From Setoptus koraiensis (Eukaryota > Arthropoda), in assembly GCA_048013815.1 (NCBI GenBank), contig CM106585.1, forward strand, positions 13,950,001-14,014,000: DNA of 64,000 bases, written 5' to 3'. Below, in pieces: positions 56,254 through 64,000 of the stretch. The translations under genes and the position numbers were made by a program. Position 1 is the stretch's first letter. The number at the start of each line of letters is the position of its first letter. The notes beneath the pieces are model-generated. The model saw nothing but the letters and a program-made list of their open reading frames with translations, searched no databases and was not told where the DNA came from.

Positions 56254-59133
56254 ATGTATGGAAACTGGAGGCTCTTCGAAAAACCTTTCCTAGGCTACTC
56301 TACTCGGGCTTTTCGGAGAACGTTTCTTCAACCAATCACCAGCCATCAACTCTTTGGGATTCCTAATATAGCACATCGGAATGTTGGAAGAGAGTTCAGT
56401 CAGGAAAATACCAGTTATGAAGCTGAAACAAAACGAGTGAACAGATTCAAACATATTCAGCTTTGGTATGCCATTGAGCAAATCAGGAGCAATGGCCATC
56501 TGCTGGCACATCTTGATCCACTTGATTTGGAGCGAACAGGCACCAAGCAGCTCTGGGCCAACCCGCTAATTGAGGAGCTCCGTCGAAATAATAGTGTCGT
56601 AGACACTTTAGGCATGCTGCAGACCAATGAAACTAGAGAGAAAATATCGGAAATAATCAAAGAATGCGAACGCATTTACTCATTGATGGGCGTCGGTTTA
56701 GAGTTCAATCATGTAGAAAGTCAAGAGGAGAAAGACTGGATTGCCGATCAATGGGAACTCATTGATCGAGTCTATGAGCAAAAAGATAAGAAAAAACTTG
56801 GCCAACTAATGCTAGAATGCGAGGCATTTGACCATTTCTTGGCCACCAAATTTCCAACGACCAAGAGATATGGTTGCGAAGGTGCCGAGCCAATGATATT
56901 AATTTTCGATGAGATTCTGCGTCAATGTCAGCACCGGAAAGACTATCCTTCTGATATAGTGATCGGTATGCCGCACAGGGGCCGGCTCAATCTATTGGCG
57001 TGCCTATTAGACTTTGACCCGAAAGCCATATTCGCCAAAGTAAATGGTGCCACCGAGCTCGATCTAGATGAAGCTTGGACAGGCACTGGAGATGTTTTGT
57101 CTCATTTGTCTACGAATGTTCACATCATCAAGAGAGGTGTTTCGTCAGATTTGAGAGCGCTCAATGTGAGCCTTTTACCGAATCCATCTCATCTGGAAGT
57201 GGCATCAGCCCTAGTTGTAGGCACTGCTCGTGGTCGAGCTCTCAATAGTCAATTCCAACGTACAACGAGTCCCAAGTTGCGCTATATCGACAGCGATAAC
57301 GAAGCACGGATTTCGGATTATGACTCGATATTACCGATTCAAGTTCATGGCGATGCATCTATTGCTGGTCAAGGTATTGTTATGGAAACGATTCAGACAG
57401 CTAATTTACCTCATTTTACGGTCGGTGGCTCATTGCATTTAGTGGTCAACAATCAAATAGGGTATACAACCGAACCTAGCCAAGGCAGATCATCGAGATA
57501 CTGCACAGATATACTGAAAACTATCAATATGCCAATAATTCATGTCAACGCCGACAATATAGACAGTGTGATAAAAGCCACCCAGTTAGCCTTGTTATAT
57601 CGGACGACTTTTCATAAGGACGTCGCCATAGATCTCATCTGTTATAGAAGACATGGACACAACGAGTTAGATGAGCCCTCTTTCACGCAACCACTAATGT
57701 ATAAGGCTATCCGAAGTCGTGCGTCAATACCAGAGAAATACGCAAAATTCATTGGTATGGAAGATGAGGAAATGAATAAAATTAGCACCACGTTCAAGCA
57801 AAAACTCAATCGTCAATTTGAGACAATCGACACTTTCAAGGCTGACAATGATAACTATCGAAATTTACCTGTTCCGTCGCCTTCTTATTCGGCTTCGATT
57901 CTAAATTGGAAGACAGGCTGTGAGTTGGAGATGCTGAAACAAGTGGCTCTGGCGTCAGTTCGTGTGCCGGATTCATTTCAGATGCATCCCAATTTAGAGA
58001 GGGTGATCAAGAATGATCGTCTACGGAAGTTTTCCCAAGATAAGACGTTAGAAGATGTGCCGATCGACTGGGCCCTGGCTGAAATACTGGCGTTCGGTTC
58101 ACTGATACAGCATGGCCACAATGTCAGGCTTTCCGGTCAAGATGTAGGTCGGGGCACTTTTTCCACTCGGCACGCAGTGTTGGTTGATCAGGTTAGCCAA
58201 GAGGCCTTTATTCCTTTGAATAATATGATAAGTGGACAAAAGCATAAACTTGAAGTGGCCAATACCATATTGTCTGAAGAAGGCGCCTTAGCCTATGAAT
58301 GGGCTCATAGCGTTGAGACGTGCGAGTTGACCATTTGGGAAGCACAATTCGGCGACTTTTTCAATACGGCTCAATCGATATTGGATACAGTTATTAGCAC
58401 GGGCGAAACAAAGTGGCTGAAGCAGTCACCCCTGACACTGCTATTACCTCATGGTCTTGACGGAGCTGGACCAGAGCATTCCAATTCCCACATAGAGAGA
58501 TTTCTGACTGTGTCCAATTCTAGCCAATCTGCGCACAAAATCGACACAGAGGCCAATACGAATTGGTCAGTATGCTATCCAACTTTGCCACATCAATATT
58601 TCCACTTGTTGCGAAGACAAGTGGTGCGCCCATTTGCTAAGCCTCTGGTAGTGTTGTCGCCGAAGATACTCTTTCGGCACCCGGATTGTATAAGTAGGCT
58701 GGATTTGTTTACGAAAGAGCATCACTTTGAGCCCGTGCTCGATGATGCTAATGTAAAAATTGCCAAAGATAAAATCGATACAGTTGTATTATGTTCTGGC
58801 AAGATATGGTTCACGCTGAATGATATCAGACGAGACAAACAGATCAACAATGTGGCCATCGTGCGCCTTGAGGAATTGTGTCCTTTTCCCATTTATCAAT
58901 TGAAGAAGTTACTGGACAAATACTCGAACAAAAGCAGATTGATTTGGCTGCAAGAGGAGCACAAGAACCAGGGCGCTTACAATTTTGTTGAAAGTCGGCT
59001 CAGGAATCTTATCAACTGCCAAATAAACTATATTGGCAGAGATGAAAGCGCACTGCCTGCCGTTGGTAGCTCGAAATTGCATAAACAAGAATCAGAGAAA
59101 ATTCACGAGGCCTTCGTGGCGCTTGCCAGATAG
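56254..59133 (+). CDS. DHTKD1: DHTKD1, E1 component of the mitochondrial 2-oxoadipate dehydrogenase complex
   Basis: Thiamine-diphosphate enzyme that decarboxylates 2-oxoadipate in lysine, hydroxylysine and tryptophan breakdown (family knowledge). The 959-residue ORF is intronless. The N-terminus (MYGNWRLFEKPFLGYSTRAF, then RRTF) is Arg-rich and acid-free after residue 10, fitting a mitochondrial presequence. Catalytic and cofactor motifs: GMPHRGRLNLL (238-248), HGDASIAGQGIV (365-376), HNELDEPSF (469-477), SGQDVGRGTFSTRH (627-640) and HGLDGAGPEHS. GYTTEPSQGRSSRYCTDI, PNPSHLEVASALVVG, and the end ALPAVGSSKLHKQESEKIHE follow DHTKD1 rather than OGDH. Convergent with synapsin, 728 bp apart. Confidence 0.94.
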   Translation: MYGNWRLFEKPFLGYSTRAFRRTFLQPITSHQLFGIPNIAHRNVGREFSQENTSYEAETKRVNRFKHIQLWYAIEQIRSNGHLLAHLDPLDLERTGTKQLWANPLIEELRRNNSVVDTLGMLQTNETREKISEIIKECERIYSLMGVGLEFNHVESQEEKDWIADQWELIDRVYEQKDKKKLGQLMLECEAFDHFLATKFPTTKRYGCEGAEPMILIFDEILRQCQHRKDYPSDIVIGMPHRGRLNLLACLLDFDPKAIFAKVNGATELDLDEAWTGTGDVLSHLSTNVHIIKRGVSSDLRALNVSLLPNPSHLEVASALVVGTARGRALNSQFQRTTSPKLRYIDSDNEARISDYDSILPIQVHGDASIAGQGIVMETIQTANLPHFTVGGSLHLVVNNQIGYTTEPSQGRSSRYCTDILKTINMPIIHVNADNIDSVIKATQLALLYRTTFHKDVAIDLICYRRHGHNELDEPSFTQPLMYKAIRSRASIPEKYAKFIGMEDEEMNKISTTFKQKLNRQFETIDTFKADNDNYRNLPVPSPSYSASILNWKTGCELEMLKQVALASVRVPDSFQMHPNLERVIKNDRLRKFSQDKTLEDVPIDWALAEILAFGSLIQHGHNVRLSGQDVGRGTFSTRHAVLVDQVSQEAFIPLNNMISGQKHKLEVANTILSEEGALAYEWAHSVETCELTIWEAQFGDFFNTAQSILDTVISTGETKWLKQSPLTLLLPHGLDGAGPEHSNSHIERFLTVSNSSQSAHKIDTEANTNWSVCYPTLPHQYFHLLRRQVVRPFAKPLVVLSPKILFRHPDCISRLDLFTKEHHFEPVLDDANVKIAKDKIDTVVLCSGKIWFTLNDIRRDKQINNVAIVRLEELCPFPIYQLKKLLDKYSNKSRLIWLQEEHKNQGAYNFVESRLRNLINCQINYIGRDESALPAVGSSKLHKQESEKIHEAFVALAR

Positions 59134-59861
59134 CCGTGTCAACGATAGAGATTAATTACACCGTCACCATGAGATTGTTGTTAGCTTGGCTTTTATTGAC
59201 AAACAAGATACATTAGCAAACAAATGGATCATAGACTAATATTGGCCTCTAGAGCCACTTGATGATGTTTTCCTTAAATCGTAAACACTCTCTTGAGTAG
59301 TGATAGTAACAGTAGAAAATATAGTGATGATTCGTTACTGCGAACCAACTAAAGTAAAAAACAAACAAATCAGAACTGGTAACAATGATATATAAATACT
59401 GTTGCAGTGATAATAAAACAATATATGAGTGCAAATAGTCATCAATGTCTTCATCTCTCTCGGTCAGGTAGTAACTGAATACAATCGTTGACCCGACCCA
59501 TCGATGAAATTGTGGGATATTGATGAAAAAAGAAGCCAACAGGCTGGTGGCTCAAATCATCCCCGTTCATATAAGGACATCTCTAGATATATGCAAGGAT
59601 ATTCGCATACATGTAAATGTATGTTTGGTTGCCGTATAGTTGTATATAGTTCACTAACCAAATAATCTAGCACTGGCAGCATTGGTTTTTCTACTTTTGG
59701 CCCAGATGTATTATTCATTTTTTGTTTTCTGTCGACTTAGGCTGCTTATTGCGTGTGCAAATCAAATAATTAGTGCACAAAACAGGGTAGTATTGATAGC
59801 CAAAAAGTATAATAATATGAACAAAACGTTATTGCATCAGCCGGCATCATTAACAGAATGT
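59134..59861. other. Convergent 3' spacer between DHTKD1 and synapsin
   Basis: AT-rich, with several AATAAA-like words. It should carry both 3'UTRs. ORFs here are short and unconserved. Confidence 0.65.
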
Positions 59862-62800
59862 CTATATGTCACCAAATATTCCGGCAAATGTTTTGCGTAA
59901 ATTCTTCATGGTGTCATCGGGATTGGCCTCAGTATTTTGCTGCTGCTGCGAATCGAATTGCCCATTTTGTTGTTGTTGTAATTGTTGTTGTTGTTGTTGC
60001 ATGGTTGATTTCGCCAAATCGCTATTTTGGTTAATAAGTGATTGGCGATCGTCTGTAACACTTTGGCTGTTGGTCAGTATAGAGTTTGATGATGTGGCCG
60101 ACAGGGCTCTGTTGACAGGCGGCGGGGGCTTCGGTGGCGGAACTGATGGACCCGTTGTTACTACTGTTGCCGTAGTTGTGGTGGGCTGACTAACGGCACT
60201 CATCGGTGCCACCGACACAAAAGGTTCCTCAACAGAATCAACGCCCAAGCCCGACAGTTTGTCTTGGCTACCGGAAGTAGATGATGATCCAAGCAACGAC
60301 GAGAAGGATTCTTGTCTTGAGTCTAGACGCCGGAAAAAGTTCATTGATTTGCTTTGGAATGAACTAATGGCACTGGCCGCCGCCGATTGTGTTTGATCCA
60401 TAAATGATGTTACAGAGGTGGGCTTAACACCAGCTTGGCCCCCGGTCTGATCTGGTGCGCCGGCCAAAATTGTTTGACTGCCGCTCAAATTGATCGGTTT
60501 CGGCTGGTAATCGGCAGCTCGCTTGAAATCTTTGGTTGCATCGGTTGCGGGTTCACGCGAGCCTCGCCTAGGCAACGGGGGCCTAGTAAGTATTGCGTCA
60601 GAGCCAACGGAAACGGATTGACTTCTGCCAGTGAGCGAGGGCACTCTGTTGCTTGTTGTTGTACGTTCCATATCTAATATATCTGTTACGGCTGTTACAC
60701 CACTGTTGCTGGTCATCAGATTGCCATTGGTGGCGATTGACTCCAGTTGCGATACAGCTCTATTTTTAGAATCCCTGCGAAATGAAATAGTGGAATGAAG
60801 AGCAATGGAAGACGCAAGATTAGACAATATAGATTAGATGATGTGATATAATGATATAATTGTTAGTTGAGGCTAGACGATACGCACAATAACTGATTCA
60901 TATGACCTATCACTAGTTCGGCCACTGTCCTTCTGTCTTCGTCGAGATTATCACTAACCAGATCCATGCTGCAATCAGATATCTGTGTGGTTGCGACGAT
61001 GGATGAACGGTGGTCATTCGTGGATAATTTCGTGGTTAATTGGTGTGGTTAATTGAAAAAAGAAAAAAATTAATCATCATTGTAATATCGTATTATTAGA
61101 GTATTGTTAGAGCATTACTAGAGAGATATTTACCCCGATGATGTAATCCTTGTCTTCCACGTTGTTGATAAGCGCCTTTATGCTAAACATCTCTAGGCCA
61201 CCGCGGCTTTTGAAATGCTCGTCTACGGCCTCTATCCAGCGTCTGTATCGTTCGGTCAATTGCACCGGCTCATAGTTCACCAGAGGCTGTTGCCTAATGG
61301 CGTTTCCTGTGTTCGTTTGTTGTTGACCAGCTCCGAAGGCCTGATTAAACGATCCGCCGGCCGTCGATTGGAGAGTGGCCAATATCGAGGAACCAACACC
61401 GGTTGCCTGTTGTTGTTGTTGCTGCAAATGATGCTTATTCCAGGAGGTCCTTCTCGTTATGATAGGCTGATCACTGGCCGTTATTTGACCCGTTCTTCTC
61501 ATATAAGCCTTCATACATTTTGCACCGATTTTCTGCACCAGTAAATCACATCCGGCATCCACAAACGGCTCTATTGTACACGCGGCCTTGTTCATGGCCA
61601 CAATAGAGGCCAGCTCGAGCAACATCTGACCACTGTCCACTTTTATTTTGCCCCGACCGCTTGGTCCGATGCGAATCAAGCAAGGATAAGTTATTGTTCC
61701 ATTGTTGATTTGTTGTACCTAGAATAATAATAATATTACACATTATATAGTAGTAATTGGCATATTCACGCGTGAATACGGGCACATTAGCATCAGAATA
61801 TCAATCACAGGTGCTAGGATGAAAGCCAATTTTTATTGGCAAGCTAACAATACTCACCAGCTCCAGATGACTCTGGCAATAGATTTGGTTTATGAGCGGA
61901 AATTTGTCTCGGCCGAGACGTTGCTGTATCTGGCTGAGATGAGAAAAAGTCCAGCTTTTGTCTTGGAATATGTGCCATAAATCGGCGCTCTCCAACATAG
62001 GTAACAGGCCATAGTTGAGGCCAATCACAATATTCTTGAAATGGTCAAGTCTGTCCTTGGTTCGTTGTCTCACAAGCACATAGTCGGGCTTGACAACTCT
62101 GGAGAGATTTCAGTCAGAATGCAGTCGATGTTAGTTACAATAACAACAATAATAAACAATAATAATTGAGCGATAATTGAAAGCATTAGTGTCGACTCAC
62201 CTGCTCGACTTGTGACTCCTGCTGCTGTTCAGATAAATAGCCGTTGGCTCATTGGCGAGGCAAGAGTTAGACACGACGGATATCTCTCTGAAATCGGCCT
62301 ACAACATCATACAGTACAATTGAAAACAGAGATATATTAACACAATTATTAACAAACGAAATACCACGAGACTACGAGCCGATGTCGACAAGTCAACATC
62401 AATAGCTGGGTGCAATTGCAATGAGTGAAATTAAATAATAATTCATTAATGAGCTTGGGCCTACCTGTTCGACTATCAACTCGGATATATTGCTGCCAGT
62501 GGAATCTGACGACGACGAAAACGACGAGAATAGCGCCGACGAGGTGGCTCCCACCGAGGAAAAGGTCGACTTTTGTTGCACTTTCTTGAAATATTTAGCC
62601 CAGTCCGTGTGATAGCCATCTATTACAAACAATGTCTGCTGTTTTGGTATCGCTGACTGGCCATTGGTGCTGCCACCACCAAAATTGGTTGTCCTGTTAA
62701 TAATGGTGGTTGCGTTATTGGGTTGTTGCGTCGTTGCCGTCGGGGAATCAAATGGATTGCTAGAGGTGGCCGCTAATTGATTAATGGAGCTAGTGACATT

Positions 62801-63151
62801 TCCCGAAAATCTTTCAATGTTTGTGCTGGCCAAATTGGGCACTTGCTGTAATTGAGACGAAATGGACCCGACGGCGCTCTTGACACTGCCAACAGCGCCG
62901 CCCAGTCTGTCCGTAACGGAACTGGTGGTGACCGAGGTGGCCCTGGATAAAAACGAGCTGAAAGTTCTGGTGCTAGTGGGCGAACCAGGCGCACTGCTCG
63001 TGATACTGTTGGATCTTTGACTGGTGGCGGCTTGATGTTGCACCGGGGGCGCAGTTGTTGTTGTTGAGGTTGCTGTTGCGGTTGCTGTTGCTGTTGAAAA
63101 TGACGCACCGAACGGGTTTCGGCTCGAGCTGACAGGCTCGTCCTGATCCAT
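59862..63151 (-). CDS. Syn: Synapsin, six exons
   Basis: Synaptic-vesicle phosphoprotein that tethers vesicles to actin and each other; domain C has an ATP-grasp fold (family knowledge). Exons: 63151-62465, 62298-62201, 62098-61858, 61718-61134, 60982-60888, 60774-59862. Phases agree at all five junctions and give 872 residues. Introns are only 102-166 bp. Domain C markers: LFVIDGYHTDWAKYFKK, IVEQADFREISVV, VVKPDYVLVRQRTKDR, IGLNYGLLPMLESADLWHIF, WTFSHLSQIQQRLGRDKFPL, RIGPSGRGKIKV, AACTIEPFVDAGCDLLVQKI and MDLVSDNLDEDRRTVAELVI. Domain E ends the protein (DDTMKNLRKTFAGIFGDI), as in insects. An in-frame TGA lies 21 nt before the ATG. Oddities: the usual phosphorylated domain A is not evident at the N-terminus, and low-complexity insertions interrupt domain C after KYFKK and again after AYMRR. 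Confidence 0.93.
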
Positions 63152-64000
63152 GGGGCCGCCTGCTGTTACTCACGGAATAACGGATAACTGAAACTAATTA
63201 TACTAACTAATATTGTGGTATTGTTATATGTATGATATGATTCAATAATAGTATACGGTGATGCTGCAATGATGCGTCAGCTTGAGCGGCCGCTACTTGG
63301 CGTCCGATTATGTAATATTAATTGCATATTAATGTCGATGTCGATTCAACACAGCGACGGCTGCTGGCTCACCTGTGAAACATTTGTAACATTTGCAACA
63401 TTTGCACCATTTGCAGCATTTGCAACATTGATTGATGCGCGCGAGGCGATTAATTCTCAGTTAGGCCGATTCTCGGGGGCTGGGGCCAGGACGCCAACGC
63501 AAACAAATGCCAGTAGGGCCCAGTTCTTTAGCAGCGTTCAGTTCAGTTGTCAATGAGTCGTTGGCAGCGAGTTCTTTGTTGTTGCTGCTGTTGTGCTTTA
63601 GCAAACTGCTGCACATGCACTAGTGGCAGCATAAGTGGCGCTAGTGGGGCCCCGCCGTCCATTAATGGCAGCAGTGGGGGCGCTTTGTAGAGAACTAAGC
63701 GCCCACAATATATCGCACAATGCAAACACTCTCGTCGGGGGGACGCTTCGAGTGCACTACGGGTGCACCCAACACACATGTGCACTGCCGTGCTTTGCTA
63801 TTTGCCAGCCAGCCAGCCAGCCAGCCAGCCAACAACAACAGTCACTGTTGAACGGTGCGATATGCGTCGCCCGTTACGCAACTTCACAACTTGCACCGTT
63901 GGCCTCCATTGGCCGCCATCCGCTCCATTGGGGCCCCGCGACGTGCGCCGAGCCAGTGCGCGCCGCCTGCACGCTGTTTGGCGCTGCTGCACGCTGTTTG
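63152..64000. other. Upstream flank of synapsin
   Basis: Contains a TTTGCAACA/TTTGCACCA tandem at about 63380-63430 and a (CAGC)n run at 63806-63832. GC rises again to the right. No gene supported. Confidence 0.65.
63806..63832. repeat. (CAGC)n microsatellite
   Basis: About six to seven CCAG/CAGC tetranucleotide units. Confidence 0.93.

Noticed and set aside
60983-60995. Alternative acceptor TTGCAG just inside synapsin exon 5
   Set aside because: Its phase does not match exon 4. The CACACAG acceptor slightly upstream gives ISDCSMDLVSDN, matching insect synapsin VNDCALTLMGD.
1-64000. LTR elements, LINE reverse transcriptase, DNA transposase or other virus-like remains
   Set aside because: No protein motif or paired terminal repeat of these families was recognised by eye, apart from the unassigned inverted repeat around Surf4.

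Overview
The window looks like nuclear DNA of an arthropod or close relative. It has GT-AG introns, genes whose best by-eye matches are insect/arthropod proteins (spineless/AhR, synapsin ending in the insect-type KNLRKTFAGIFGD tail), long Gln/Asn/His-rich stretches inside proteins, and abundant (CA)n and (CAA/CAG)n microsatellites. The very short introns and the many genes readable as one exon suggest a compact genome (an acariform mite would fit), but the taxon is a guess.

Left half (1 to about 38.5 kb): one large minus-strand gene, spineless (aryl hydrocarbon receptor homologue), can be assembled from seven small coding exons between 23,203 and 197. The reading phase agrees at every junction. 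Exon order is basic N-terminus, bHLH, His/Gln-rich linker, two PAS-A exons, the PAS-A/PAS-B linker and the start of PAS-B; the rest of PAS-B and the C-terminus lie off the left edge. Intron 2 is about 14.8 kb. This intron, the smaller ones and the 15.5 kb upstream of the gene hold no other gene I can support. They are packed with tandem repeats, degenerate simple sequence and an unusual number of near-perfect hairpins, one of them of microRNA-precursor shape (15,656-15,748).

Right half (38.7 to 64 kb): a dense, lower-GC gene block. In order: an unrecognised 510-aa protein (+, two exons); DNAJB12/14-type ER J-protein (-); Surf4 cargo receptor (+), set between the two arms of a roughly 0.8-1 kb inverted repeat; a DIDO1/PHF3/pps-type PHD-TFIIS-SPOC protein (+); a katanin p80 con80-domain protein without WD40 repeats (+); TMED2/p24-beta (-); DHTKD1, the 2-oxoadipate dehydrogenase E1 (+); and synapsin (-), assembled here from six phase-consistent exons. 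Neighbours are mostly head-to-head or tail-to-tail with short spacers.

Functionally this is a mixed neighbourhood, not a pathway cluster. Three proteins act in the early secretory pathway (DNAJB12, Surf4, TMED2), one in transcription elongation/chromatin, one in microtubule severing, one in mitochondrial lysine/tryptophan catabolism, one at synaptic vesicles, and one is a developmental bHLH-PAS transcription factor. No tRNA, rRNA, CRISPR array, LTR element or autonomous transposon coding region was found. The most unusual structures are the inverted repeat around Surf4 and the hairpin-rich spineless intron and upstream region.
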